DNA of 64,000 nucleotides from Hypomesus transpacificus. Its lineage: Eukaryota > Chordata > Actinopteri > Osmeriformes > Osmeridae. The notes beneath the pieces are model-generated. The model saw nothing but the letters and a program-made list of their open reading frames with translations, had not been told where the DNA came from and did not search any database. Every line of letters begins with the position of its first letter. The first letter of the stretch is position 1. Positions 28,201-42,660 of the stretch are shown one piece after another. The stretch spans positions 10,693,001 to 10,757,000 of the forward strand of contig NC_061072.1 in assembly GCF_021917145.1 (NCBI RefSeq). Reading direction: 5' to 3'. The position numbers were made by a program, and so were the translations under genes.

Positions 28201-30457
28201 AATGATTGAGTGTCGAACTTCGCCGGGATCTTCTCATAGACAACAGCAGCCATGCCTGTTGAATGTTTGGCTCCTTGGGAAGACTGTGAGTGTTAGCTTT
28301 CCCTATACAGCCTGGAACACAGCATTTACGACCGTGGTCCATTTTCAATATTCTTGTTATAATTCAAAACGTTTTTCTTTGTAATTCCTTATAAGTAGCC
28401 TACACAGAGCAGCGCGCAGCTAAACTAGTATCGGAGATAGACGCTACCTCGGGCTGGTCTGGATGTAAATTCTGGGGCGTGACAAAGATACAGACCAGAG
28501 CCAATAAGAGGGCGATCACCGGTCCTACGTAGGACCGGTGGCTTTGTTGAAAAGCTAGCGTTTTACAGCCAAATTTTTTCTTTTTGAGATTTGAATAGGA
28601 AAGAGGTGTCAATGGAATTTAATATTTACGGTATGTTCAGTTTACCCTCCGAACTGTCGTTTTTCAACAATGACAAGGTAAAATCGGTTTTGAAGTCAAT
28701 TGCCCCTTTAATGTAAAATGACCTACTTTGTTTTCCTTGTATCTGCTAAGGTCAGCAATGCAGTATTCTTTAAAAAGTTTGTCATAGTACTTCTTGGCCA
28801 GCTTCTTCTCCCTGACAAAGAAACAATTAAAAGCACCTGAAACATTCAGGTCAACAGACATGTGAACTACCATTATAAATATACATATTTAGTGGACATT
28901 CCGTGTCCTGTTCTGAAGACATACCATGTCATATCCTCCTCGTCATCGTCTCTCCACAGGAAGCGGTGGTTTTCACGCACCACATCCATATCCGTTTTAT
29001 CATTGGCCCTAGTGTGAGCAATGGAGAGGAATACAAATACACACACCAATATAACAACAAACCACTTTTATTCTGAAACAACGACACAAGAAGTGAAGGG
29101 ATGCCACTCACGTGGACCGCTTGAGATCCTCCATCCTCCCCCCATAGTACAATATGTAGTCACCAACAAACTTTCTATGCCTCTCAAACTGGTGAAAGCT
29201 GTGTTAAGGAATATGGATGCCTGTTAACCTTATTTGACCTTAAGGTCTCTGGAGAGGTTACCAATAATTAGCCTATGATACCCAATAGTAAACCCTAACC
29301 ACACATGAGTTACCAAACCAACTCCAGTACATTCCCTAACTAACAACGGAGACCTGTGAGAAGGATACAGCGTTCATTGATATTAAGTGGTGTCGCCTGT
29401 TTCTGGCTTCTTCCCTGTGAGAGAAAAAACAAAAACAACCAATCAGATGAGCATAATGAAAGTCATCCCCATTGCCATTGGGTTACCATGTTTGACAGTG
29501 TTGGTAAAATAGGCCTCCTAACCTATCCCATTCATCAGACGCCACAGTCCTGTGTGCCACCTTGGTGTGTTTGCCTTTCTGGAAAGGCTTCTGTAGCAGC
29601 TCATCTTCACGCTTCCTGACATTCAACAATGGTAAAGACATGACATGTAATAAATACATACATAAATAAATACACAAAAGCATTTAACCTAAGAGCAAAG
29701 TAGGTCTTGGTGTAGCATAAGCGCATGTGCACACACAACTCACCTTTTGACCCCTCGCTGAGAGGTCTCTCCCTGGCTGTCCTCATCACTGAATTCTGAG
29801 TCATAGCCCCCACCTCCATGCACCTGCAGGTGGAAAACTCTGTTAATACTGCTATCCATTGGGAACATCATTACATGTGTCAACAACATCAATGTTCGAA
29901 GACCAGGCTTCAACTGTGCCTTTTCGGTGTTTTGTGTTTGGAGTGGCATTGGGCTTCTTCTTTAATCATCATCTGAATATGGCTGGCTGGCTAACGTCCT
30001 TATCACCTGATGTCTAAAAAGAAGAAGGGCAAACTAGCTGTTCCCATATTGCCATCTAAACACGTTTATGATTGTAGTCAGCTTTATGAAAGGTCTCATC
30101 AGCGGAATAGGGAAACGCAATACTGCAAAGCTGTGCAGTATCAGTGTTGTCCTCAAACTTGAAGGACACTCCACATAACATTACCGATTATAACAGATTA
30201 TAGCTCCATGTGATAATGCAGTATTGCTCAAGACAGTATGTTAATTCAGTCTGCCATACCTGTATAAAAATCAATTATAAGATTAGTAGCACTACTATTG
30301 TGCAAAGACATCGAGCATTTGCTGTCGGCTAGCATACCCCTTCCTGCTTTGACAAAGAAACCCATTGTACAAGCAAACTAGTTAGCAAATAATGCTATCA
30401 ACTGTGTCTAATCTATAACATGAAATCAATTGTGACTACCTTTACGAGATTGTCCAT
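21240..30457 (-). CDS. fra10ac1: FRA10AC1 homologue (nuclear, spliceosome-associated)
   Basis: Thirteen minus-strand coding exons, in transcript order 30457-30440, 29823-29744, 29615-29523, 29414-29369, 29188-29112, 29008-28925, 28811-28727, 27043-26998, 23588-23475, 23074-23032, 22815-22673, 21658-21571 and 21282-21240, join to 319 aa (human about 315). Junction phases all fit. Conserved blocks include GGYDSEFSDED, LLQKPFQKGKH, ENHRFLWRDDDEED, KKYYDKLFKEYCIADLSRYK, FGFRWRVENEV and the CGNKRCEK/CPEC zinc-ligand pair. A Lys/Arg/Ser-rich basic stretch (about 230-275) looks like a nuclear localisation signal, and the acidic end reads EEEFDEYFEDMFL. The start is uncertain: exon 1 gives MDNLVK before the conserved block. 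Exon 12 has a TAGCAG tandem acceptor. No CGG repeat like that of human FRA10A is seen near exon 1. Intron 7 holds a DNA transposon. Confidence 0.94.
22159..22251 (+). repeat. (GGT)n-(GT)n microsatellite in fra10ac1 intron 11
   Basis: Six GGT units run into about 37 GT units. On the fra10ac1 RNA this reads as (CA)n, a known hnRNP L-type binding sequence. The SINE at 22508-22650 lies between it and the exon 11 donor. Confidence 0.95.
22508..22650 (-). mobile_element. tRNA-derived SINE, copy A
   Basis: The minus strand reads GGGAGTCAGATGGCTGAGCGG, then a B-box-like GGTTCGATGC about 35 nt later, then the body shared with copies at 24675 and 25936 (TTGTGTCCTTGGGCAAGGCA). The A-box and B-box layout of a tRNA-derived pol III promoter is plain. 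Its head starts 22 nt past the exon 11 donor of fra10ac1, in the sense orientation. The CATTTAGCAGAC tail present in other copies is missing. Confidence 0.8.
24675..24860 (-). mobile_element. tRNA-derived SINE, copy B (full length)
   Basis: The minus strand reads GAGTCAGGTGGCTGAGTAGTG (A-box region), CCAGTTCGATTCCCGGC (B-box region), the shared body, and the tail complementary to CATTTAGCAGACACTCTTATC. At about 186 bp it looks near full length. It lies in fra10ac1 intron 8. Confidence 0.85.
25936..26116 (+). mobile_element. tRNA-derived SINE, copy C (full length)
   Basis: This plus-strand copy begins GGAGTCAGGTGGCTGAACGG, has the B-box-like GTTCGGTTCCTGG, the shared body with GACGTTGTGTCCTTGGGCAA, and ends in AAGAGCGTCTGCTAAATTACTAAATG. 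It lies in fra10ac1 intron 8, antisense to the gene and opposite to copy B. Confidence 0.85.
26512..26531 (+). repeat. poly(G) run of 20
   Basis: Twenty consecutive G in fra10ac1 intron 8. On the fra10ac1 transcript it reads as poly(C). Confidence 0.9.
26897..26910 (-). promoter_or_regulatory. CTCF-like motif in fra10ac1 intron 8
   Basis: The minus strand reads CCACTAGGTGGCAG, the best of three CTCF-like matches in the window and opposite in orientation to the other two. Motif evidence only. Confidence 0.35.
28059..28348 (-). pseudogene. frameshifted THAP zinc-finger domain (transposase N-terminus)
   Basis: The first frame begins MKMDHGRKCCVPGC and continues through HSLPKEPNIQQAW. A frame shifted by one nucleotide carries on with VYEKIP, ICSEHFTQDSF and GAVPTV. 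Together these give the THAP pattern: a Cys pair, HxxPKxP, a Trp, CxxH and the AVPT box. The single-base offset near 28250 breaks the frame and there is no splice signal to explain it. The domain is the DNA-binding head of the transposase of the enclosing element. Confidence 0.75.
28517..28540. repeat. perfect 24-bp palindrome
   Basis: The half-site CACCGGTCCTAC is followed directly by its reverse complement with no spacer. It lies about 170 bp inside the right end of the THAP transposon, upstream of the THAP start codon. Confidence 0.95.
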
Positions 30458-31589
30458 ATTGTGCACAAAATATCTGCTAGCCAGATTGGCAAGCTAGAGA
30501 AGCTATTCTGTTTACAACACGCGGAATGATGACGACGTTAAAAAGTGGTGGACGAATGAGAGTGAGATATTCTCTAAATTTCTCATTTGCAGTCTATTCT
30601 CAGGTTCGGCAAAAATGTTGTACTACAAAAATATATATAAGTAGGCTATAAAGAGAAGTATTCCAAGAATATATCCAAAGTTTGAAGATACAATTAAGAT
30701 TATAGTCGCATATGGATGACGTAGCCATTGACATGACAAATAGTAGATCACGTAATTTTTTATTTGACTGAAATGATTTTCCATTAATATAAGTTGTTTT
30801 TGCGCCTACATGCCCGTTAAAGAGCTGTAGGCTATGGTACACTATAATATAGGATATATAGGCATATGCCTGTGTTCCATTTATGATCCAATAGGCTATG
30901 ATTGAAGAGGTGTATTAAGGGATGTGTTTAATTATAGGCAACTATAGAGAGGCAGCTATACCAATTATTCAACTATGAAGTCATACACTGAATTTTTGTA
31001 GGACTTATATGGCAATGCGGAAAAAAAGCACAACCATGGATTGCCCATAATTTGTCATAACCATAATCTACTGGAATGCAAAGATTCCAATCTGTAAACA
31101 ATAGTTCCCTTATTCTTTTGAATACTGTATCTGAACTCTTCAGGAAATCAGGGTGGGCAGGGGTGAAACTGTTCCATGGTCTTGAACAGGACTCCACTGT
31201 TGCTCAGCTTTGAAGGCTTTACTCCCCATTGAACTCAACAAAGACACAGCATTTGACTCAATGTGCTTTCAGAGAGAGAGAGCAGAGCAACATAGGAAAA
31301 CGACTATTTTTGGTGAAGCATATGACAACTGATCAATAACATCCCCAGAACAAATCAGAAAAGGATGAATATTTAATGTTTGTCCAGTGTTTACTTGTCA
31401 ACTGAACAATAAGGTTCTATTGATAATCGTGTTGTTCTGCTTAGGCTACTTATGTATGTATATATTCAGTTTAATATAAACTTCTTATAGGCAACCAGTT
31501 AACAGCTTCAAAAAGACGCCAGACTTTCCGTGATATTAAGGCAGCTTTCCCCATCCTTGTGAATAGACCGTTCCGGTTCATGAGCGCGC
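30458..31589. other. shared upstream region of fra10ac1 and lgi1
   Basis: About 1.1 kb separates the divergent starts of fra10ac1 and lgi1. It is AT-rich, with no TATA box near fra10ac1 and no CGG repeat. I see no coding exon. Confidence 0.5.
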
Positions 31590-31597
31590 ATAAATAA
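31590..31597 (+). promoter_or_regulatory. possible TATA-like element of lgi1
   Basis: ATAAATAA lies in GAGCGCGCATAAATAACAGC, followed by a pyrimidine-rich stretch (31627-31665) typical of a 5' UTR. That places the lgi1 start near 31620, about 490 nt before the ATG. Confidence 0.3.
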
Positions 31598-31740
31598 CAG
31601 CGCATTCGTCGCTCATAAAATAAGCGCTCTCTCTCTTCCCTTCTCTCTCTGGCTTTCTTTCTAACCCTGTCCCCTGAGATTTCACGCTTTCATCTTTTCT
31701 TATGGTCGAGGCAGTCACACACCCATAATAAAACGTTTTT

Positions 31741-31935
31741 ATGTCTAATTATAAGCTAAACCATTGCTTTATTATTTTATGCGCTGGTAAGGTTAGAAGA
31801 ATCGAAGGATATCGCTTTGCCATTACATTTTTATTCAATCTTCAACGATCAACCTTTGTCTTTTTATTTAATCTCCCATTCTGCATTTCTCATTCTTATC
31901 GCCTTGCAGAACGAATCTCTTGGAGTACTGCCTAG
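31741..31935 (+). promoter_or_regulatory. upstream ORF of 64 codons in the lgi1 leader
   Basis: If transcription starts near 31620 and the leader is unspliced, this ATG-initiated frame is the first long uORF before lgi1. Its product resembles nothing I know. Confidence 0.3.
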
Positions 31936-32063
31936 TCTAGTCATTGAGACACAAGCGGCATTCTCACCACGTTTCAACGGACACTCACGGATCAAATTTA
32001 ACCACATTCGGTCAATTCGTCTGTGATTCGAATATCCGATATTGGATATTGAAAAAGAGGTTA

Positions 32064-32138
32064 ATGTTTAGGGATATTTTCAGAGCTGGTTGTGACCAGA
32101 GAAGACAGAAAGGATGGGATATGGAAACAGAGCCGTGA
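32064..32138 (+). promoter_or_regulatory. uORF overlapping the lgi1 start codon
   Basis: An ATG at 32064 in weak context (T at -3) opens a 24-codon frame that stops at 32136-32138, 25 nt inside the lgi1 reading frame and out of frame with it. The lgi1 ATG at 32114 has a strong context (A at -3, G at +4), so leaky scanning would still reach it. Confidence 0.4.
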
Positions 32139-35100
32139 AAGGATGTGCAGTGTTTCTATGGGTCGCCTCCGTCGTTCTCTTAGCGGAGAGCAGAAGAGTA
32201 AAGCAACCCAGATGTCCTGCATCTTGTACCTGTACTAAAGATAATGCCCTGTGCGAGAATATCCGATCCGTCCCGCACAGTTTCCCAACCGACGTCGTCT
32301 CTTTGTAAGTTGGAACTGAATAACTGGACTTTTTTTGTTGTCAACATGGACCATCATTTGATGGTCATATATTGCTTTGTTCAAACGTTTTAAAATTTTT
32401 GAATGTTTATTAAGGTGTGGGTTTATGGTGAATGTACATATCAATACATTGAATTTAAATTGATTTCGCATCATGTTAATACAACTGAATATTGGCCTTT
32501 TCACACATTCTTCTCATATGTTTATTGTCCCATGCCACTATACAGGTCTTTTGTCAAGTCTGGCTTCAATGAAATCACAGGTGGTAGCTTCGTTCACACA
32601 CCGGCCCTTCAGCTTCTGTAAGTTTTCTATATGCTATATTTATTCATATGCAGTCCGTCTTCCTCACGCAAGTCTCCATCTTTATGTTCCCCATGGGGTC
32701 TGATATTTGCATCAACAAAGCCCTGATCAGTGGCCTCCCAGTGGAGTCGCGTTCCCTCATGGCTAGACTGTTCTGTATGCGTGATGGTTTCAAGGGGATT
32801 CTCTCTTGGTGTTGCGGTTATGCAATGTGCTTCTGGGAGGAATAACCATAGGCTTCTGTTCCATCAATGTATTTAGCACCACAAACGCTCTGATGTCTTT
32901 GATAAATTGTATATAACATCACGCATTCCTTAAACAAAAACCATGTTCCATTATTTATTCTAACAGTGAGTTCATTGCTTTGTTCCATTTCTTAAAACAT
33001 GCTCATAACTCGCCCCCAAGCTCAACAATGTACTCACAGTTACCCTAATGGACATTCCATACAGGTACTTCAGTTGCCCTCATAAAAATGTGTCACAAAG
33101 CATTCATTCAATCTTGCAAAACATTTATCTTGGCATGACTCCTCTCCAGTTTGGGGCCAAATGAGTCTGAACGTGTACAAAATATCAACGCTGTTTAATG
33201 GGAACTATGGGAGCCACTGATCTGTTATTATTGTCATTGGAGTTGTGCCATCTCAAGATTGGCTGGAATGCTATGTGATTGCTGGGAGACATGGTCAAAT
33301 TGATGCATCAGATTAAATATACATCAAGTAGGAACACAATCAGGGGCAACAAAAAGTATCTAATCTATGGGATTGCCTTGCATTTCTTTTTTTAATGAAT
33401 TCTGATTGTCTTCATTTTGTTTGGGAAATTATTGACCTTAAGCTTTGCCTCCCTCAGTTATGTAAAAATGTTGGAAACGGAATCTCAAATTCCGGCATTC
33501 AAAAGAAGGACCACATTGTCTCTTTATGATTACGATGTGATCATCATCTGGTGAGCCATTAATGATGCATATATAGATTAAGGACACATAGTTATTTGTG
33601 TCTTTTTCTCACAGCTTATTCACTGCTAATTCATTTGACTTCATTGATGAAGATGCCTTCCTAGGTTTGCCCCACCTAGAGTACCTGTAAGTAACTCATC
33701 TGCAACATTTAAAATGTGTATGTTTACTACTAACATTTGCATTGCTTTGTATTTGTGTATAAACCTGTTATTCCCTAATTTAACAGGTTCATCGAAAACA
33801 ACAAGATAGAATCTATCTCCCCGTTTGCTTTCAGAGGCCTGAAAGCCCTGATACATCTGTAAGTACCAGTACAATATACCAATACATCAATGTCCCATTG
33901 TCCCTTTCAGTACTGTAATCTTTGTCAATGTCAGAAATGCTACAAGCTATGCTATCCCAGTGATATTGACCAAGGTGAGTCTGTCTTGTCTGCCAGATCA
34001 GGTTGCCAAAACAAATGATTGGCTGGCTGTCTTGTCCTGGGTATCGCTTTGCATCACTGTGGAATGGCTGCATCTCTGTTTTATATCAGTGTTTTAATTT
34101 CAGTTTAATGTTAATGTTGTCAAACAAATTGGAAAGAGGAATGAGAGGAGAAGTGGATTTGTACAGTAATTTTGTTATGCAGAATTGGTGATATATTCAC
34201 CCTTTGGGATCAATAAAATCCATAACTTTCACAATATTTTTGTGGAATGCACACACTGTTTGCAACTCTGAAATGTTAGAGTACAGTGCATTCAAAACAT
34301 AACCAAGAACAAGCTGACCTGTATAAAGGTCAAACCTAAATATACTATGTGTTCTGTAACACTAAACGCTTCTTTACCCCAGTCCCTTGGACGTAAGACT
34401 CTCTCCTTGACCACTTATTATTAAGCAACTGATTTAAAAAAAATGTGTTTAGGATCTCACCCCTCATCAAAAACGTTTGTTTGGATATAGAAAAAAAAAA
34501 ATGAACAGATCACCTAGATATTTATGCGGTAAATGTTACCTCTCTAAATGTTTTTTTCTTCTTCAGGAGCCTAGCTTACAATAACTTGGAAACATTGCCC
34601 AAAGATGTTTTCAATGGTATGGATGCCTTGTCGAAAGTGTGAGTATTAGTAGTGTCCTCTAATGACATAACACACACTCTTAAGACGATGACACAGAGGG
34701 GACGGAAAACCAAAAGGCTACGTTTCTTTTCATATCAATTTCTGTAAGTCCGTCAATTAAACGTTTCAGTTTTTTGTTGACACAACACTGTGGCCACACA
34801 GGGATCTGCGGGGGAACAGCCTGGTATGTGACTGCAAGCTGAAGTGGCTGGTTGAATGGATGCACAGCACCAATGCCACAGTAGATGAGATCTACTGTAG
34901 TGGACCCCCTGTTCAACAGGGCAAGAAGATCAATGATCTCCTGCCTCAATCCTTCGACTGCATCACAGCAGGTGACTTGTCTGGTTACTGGTATTCGACT
35001 CTCAAGAATTTCTAATCCTCTTAACTATGTCCACCTCATTGTACTCAGCACTGGCTTTGTGAAGTTTGTTAGGATTTAAATGTGCTCTTATTAACCTCCA

Positions 35101-36432
35101 AACTGTGGATGTGTACTGTACCAAGTTTGCAGTGTGAGATAAAGATTGTGCTGTTTATGTGTCTAAGATGAATATTTTTGTGGATTTTGTTGTTGCAGAG
35201 TTTGCCTCCTATCAGTCTCTGAAGTTTGAATCCATCTCCGTAGAGGACTTTACCTTTGGCAAAGATCAATATGTTGTGTTTGCCCAACCATTCACTGGAA
35301 CATGCAGCTTCCAGGAATGGGACCATGTTGAAATGGTCTTTCGAACTTTTGATAGTATTGAAAGTGAGTAATGCTGGTTTTCAGTTTCCTGAACAAACTA
35401 CAACAGTACACTGCTTCATTCCAGTCCCACAGCATAATTTCTTCTAATATGTCGAGCAGTAATACTACCCGAAGCTGAGAAGATTTTTGTGGAAGGGTGC
35501 CCTATTGTAAAGCCACTGTATAATTCTGATATACGTTTCAGAGTACTGATCCATCAACAACCTTTGTCTAGTACATTAAAACCTGATAAACCTTTGCCCC
35601 CTCTACTTTCCCAGGCACCTCTACTGTGGTGTGTAAACCCATGGTGATCGACAACCAGCTGTTCGTTATCGTGGCCCAGCTGTTTGCTGGCTCCCACATC
35701 TACAAACGTGACACTAGCGCCAATAAGTTTATAAAGATACAAGACATAGACATCTTGAAGATCCGGAAGCCCAATGACATTGAGACGTTCCTCATTGATG
35801 GCGAGTCCTTCTTTGTTATAGCCGACAGCTCCAAGGCCGGTTCCACCACCGTGTACAAGTGGAACGGTAATGGGTTCTACTCTCACCAGTCTCTCCACCC
35901 ATGGTACCGGGACACAGATGTGGAGTACCTGGAGATCTCCACCAAGCCCCACCTAATCCTTTCCAGTAGCTCCCAGAGGCCTGTGGTCTACCAGTGGAAC
36001 AAGGCCCTGAAGCAGTTTGACCGACGAACCGATATTCCTGAGATGGAGGACGTCTTCGCCGTCAAGCACTTCAAGGTCAAAGGCGACCTCTTCATCTGCC
36101 TCACCCGCTTCATTGGTGACTCGAAGGTGATGCGCTGGGATGGCGCCATGTTCAAGGAGGTCCAGACGGTGCCTTCAAGAGGCTCCATGGTGTTCCAGCC
36201 AGTCGCCGTGGGCAACTGGCAATACGCCATCTTGGGCAGCGACTACTCACTGACGCAGGTGTACCAGTGGGATGTCAAGAGTGGCCTGTTCGTTCACGCC
36301 CAGGAGCTCAACATTCAATCACCTAGAGCTTTCTCTTTGCTTTCCATCGACAACAGGGAGTTCCTCCTAGCTTCCAGCTTCAAAGGGAAATCTCAGATCT
36401 ATGAGCACCTTATGATAGACCTGAGTAATTGA
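32114..36432 (+). CDS. lgi1: leucine-rich glioma-inactivated protein 1 (secreted)
   Basis: Eight coding exons (32114-32304, 32546-32617, 33615-33686, 33787-33858, 34567-34638, 34802-34971, 35199-35363, 35615-36432) join to 543 aa (human 557). A signal peptide (about 1-27) precedes the N-terminal cysteine cap CPASCTC. Exons 2-5 are each exactly 72 nt with the same phase, one leucine-rich repeat apiece. A C-terminal cap (VCDCKLKW ... FDC) follows, and then the EPTP/EAR beta-propeller, mostly in the single last exon. LGI1 is secreted by neurons and bridges ADAM22 and ADAM23 across synapses; human mutations cause lateral temporal epilepsy. The product is a few residues shorter than human in the propeller after EYLEI. 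Teleosts often have lgi1a and lgi1b, and I cannot say which this is. Confidence 0.96.
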
Positions 36433-37183
36433 GAACAGATCTAAAGTAAAGGTATCTTATGACAGACCTGAGTAATTGATAATGGAAACAATTACAGGTG
36501 TGATGATACAGTATGATACGGCAATGTAGTGTTCGCAGCACTGTGAGCAACATGAAGGGGGTTATATTGATGCAGTGTACTCTGTTTAAACTGTACCGCT
36601 ATAAGGATTACACAATGATAAAACATTTTGTCAGGCTGTATGCATGATATATAGTCCACTAATAATGAATAATTAACACAATTTTTGATGAATGCCTTGC
36701 TAGAAATATTCACTGCACTCCCCCTTTCCCCTCTCTCCCTGTACTCTAGCCTCTTTACTCCATCTTAGACAAAGCCATTGTTGACTTCAACTGGAACTAA
36801 GCCCCGCACTATGCAGAATCTGGCACCTGTGCTTTCACAAAATCCACCTTTAAGGTAAAGCAAATACGTATAACATAGGTATTCACAGCTAACATTTGAC
36901 TGACATCTACTTGCCAAATGAAATGTTTACGTTTTTACAATAATATGTAAAGTAATTTATATGACACAACCTTTTGTATTTAGAGGGGACCACTCCAATG
37001 CTATATCTTTCATATGGCGCTTTGTAGTTTAGTTTAGATTTTAAATCACTTTTTCAATTGATGAACTTACTTTTAGTGTCCTAGTAGCCTATCACACAAA
37101 CCAATCTTGTGTCATTTTAATCTTGAGTTGGGGTAGTGTCTTATTGTATGTTCATGGTCTTTATCTTTATTTGTATTTTGTGT

Positions 37184-37189
37184 AATAAA
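37184..37189 (+). terminator. poly(A) signal of lgi1
   Basis: AATAAA about 750 nt after the lgi1 stop, with another at 37211-37216. The slc35g1 start codon is only 276-303 bp further on. Confidence 0.6.
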
Positions 37190-37491
37190 CCAGTTTAATG
37201 AAACCTTAAAAATAAAAAGCCTTTTTTTGCCAAACATTTTAGTTACACATTTGGATAATAAGGTGTGGTGGGAGAGGTAACTTGACCCCATGGGAACTCA
37301 GTTTTAAACGTTGGGCAACGTTTTGATTGTCCAACTGCGCAACCGGGGTTTTCTGCCTCCTGTGGTTAAAGTAATCATTGCATGCTGCTCTGTAGACACC
37401 AAGGTTACATATTAATCGCTCTGTTTCACTCAGGACAAGGGAAAACACGCACTCCAAGGCATGCCACCTGTTGCATCTTTCCGAGGGTGAT

Positions 37492-40496
<3,005 letters not shown>

Positions 40497-40985
40497 CTTA
40501 AAGATGCACAAGAAAACCCTTGTCTTAATAAGGGTTGAATTTTTTGAAATGTTATTATTAAGTTATTAAATGTTAACCATACAAAATGAGAAAACCTTAA
40601 AACGTAAATGTATTTAATGATGATGTCCTACCTGACACCTGATGTGTCATACAATATGTTTTAGAAGATGTCATTTGATGATATTGTATAATGCTGATGT
40701 TTGAGGTAAACCAAAGAAACTTCTTACACAACGTTACTGTAAGGTTTTACACTCTCAGAGAGATGCTGAATATTGATACTTTTAGTATTGAGCATTTAAT
40801 TACATACAATCTTTTTGTAACCCATATAGTCTGGAAATGGTTAACTGTGTGATAGGGTGAACTTAAGATGAAAGGTGTTTGAAAAACTTTTTTGCACTTG
40901 GAAATATTGAGGGTTAGAATTGAGTGTGATCAAACGCACATCTCCATTCTATTTTCCCAGTGGTGATATACATTAGCAATACAGA

Positions 40986-41366
40986 AATAAAAAGTCTAGT
41001 AACAAACTGGGAGAAAACCAGTTGCTGGTAAAACAGAATGATGCATACATCATATCAAAGTTTGAAATCTAAAAACAAGAACTATTGGTCGGTTGATGGT
41101 CATTCAGGCATTCATGGCAAGACTGTGGAACACCTTTTAAAAACCAACTGCCTTCCTTTCATATTTCTACTTGCTATTAAAAATTAAGCATTTGAGTTTG
41201 CACACTCTGTTATATTACATGAGTTTTGACACCACTGTGATCATTAAGCTTTTACTCTGTAGTTTTCTTATTTATGCAAACCGCTATTTTATATGGTATC
41301 TTACTGTTTTTCAGGAGACAAACTCAGTTGTGAATACTTTATAAAAGCACTTTCTTCAGAAATAAA
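40986..41366 (+). terminator. candidate poly(A) signals of slc35g1
   Basis: AATAAA occurs at 40986-40991 and, in an A-rich setting, at 41361-41366. More distal copies lie near 41640 and 41872. The 3' UTR could therefore be about 0.5 to 1.4 kb. Confidence 0.45.
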
Positions 41367-42196
41367 AAAAGAAAGTCTAAGACTTGAATTAGTATTTACC
41401 TTGCTGTGGTAAATATATATGCTCTTACTTAAATTTGCACAATCATATGCAACTATGACTGTTTAGGGCTCTTATAGTGATACAAACCTTTTTTTAAAGA
41501 TATGGTTGTATGATGTCTTTTTCTATATTGTTTATAAACAGTATATTAACATGTCACCATTGTTCATGGGACCATATTTGAATTCAGGTGGTCAGAGATG
41601 TAAAGGCATATAAAAGCATCTTTATTTTTGCTATGGATTGAATAAATTAGCTTAACTAATAGTAGTCAAAGCACAATAGAGTATTCTTATTATTCTTACA
41701 GTTACTTGTTATTAAGCATTTACATGTATTACCTTTGAGCAAAACACTAATCCAGTGGATTACATTTGTACTGAAACATTAGACTCATAAGAACTGCTTT
41801 ACACAATATTACTTTCAATGAGTATTTGAAGGTATTCTTGAAAATGTAAAATATTTTGTGAGTTGATTCTGAAATAAATTGCAGATAAACAATATATATT
41901 TGGTCTTAATTTAGCATTGAATGTGTGTGATGACAAACTCCACAAATCATGTTTCTCATTACTGGTTTCTCCCTTGCCAGCTGGGCCCCATTGTGAGTTT
42001 AAGGACTCAGGCCTTCTCAGAATACAGATAATCTGATTCACAAATCCATTTGCTATTGTTACACACAGCCATTGTTGTAATCCAGCTAAACTAACAACTC
42101 AATGCAGGACAACAACTGAAATCTCTATTGATTTGCACAAACCACTGAGTCAGGTAGCTGTCAGTGCTTTCAGTCTCTCTACCTGTGTGGTGGTGT

Positions 42197-42223
42197 GGGG
42201 GGGGGGGGGGGGGGGGGGGGGGG
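42197..42223 (+). repeat. poly(G) run of 27
   Basis: The longest homopolymer in the window, preceded by TGTGTGGTGGTGTG. Confidence 0.9.
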
Positions 42224-42660
42224 CAACCATTATCATGTTCCCCTGTTAGGGCTTTAGACAATTTTAGACATGCCCTTTCTACAGCTTTCTTCCATTGCAT
42301 TGATAAACAAAACTAAATTGTGAAGAAGGAATATATCGCATTAAAACAAGGTCCTAAAAGCTTAGTTTAAACAGACTTTATGCAGTTCACATGGAATAGT
42401 TTTTTTAAACTATGAAGATATGTATTACCCCCTTCCTCTGTAATTACAGTAATGGTTTTTGACAAACAGTAGGCAACACAAACTACAACAACCTCTTATA
42501 CTCAGCAGATGGCGTATTTTGCCTAGGTTTACATATGGTGAAATGTGTTGTGAAATGCTGAAGGCATGTTATTTAGAGAAATCTAACAGAATATACGCTC
42601 ATTTTATTAGCTGCCTTTAAAAAAAATTATCCAGATACAGTTCAGACAAAGGGGTATACC

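Larger units (their letters stand above)
27115..28707 (-). mobile_element. THAP-bearing DNA transposon (Kolobok-like), 1.6 kb, defective
   Basis: A perfect 14-bp terminal inverted repeat AGGGGCAATTGACT bounds a 1593-bp segment, and each end is flanked by TTAA (27111-27114 and 28708-28711), the apparent target duplication. Inside, on the minus strand near the right end, lies a THAP zinc-finger coding remnant. TTAA duplications, RR-type termini and a THAP domain together fit the Kolobok superfamily. P elements also use THAP but make 8-bp duplications, and piggyBac uses TTAA but lacks THAP. No DDE transposase core is visible, so this is an internally deleted, non-autonomous copy. It sits in intron 7 of fra10ac1, in sense orientation. 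Confidence 0.7.

Noticed and set aside
27115-28707. P element or piggyBac identity for the THAP transposon
   Set aside because: P elements give 8-bp duplications, and piggyBac elements lack a THAP domain and usually start with CCC. TTAA with AGGG ends and THAP fits Kolobok better.
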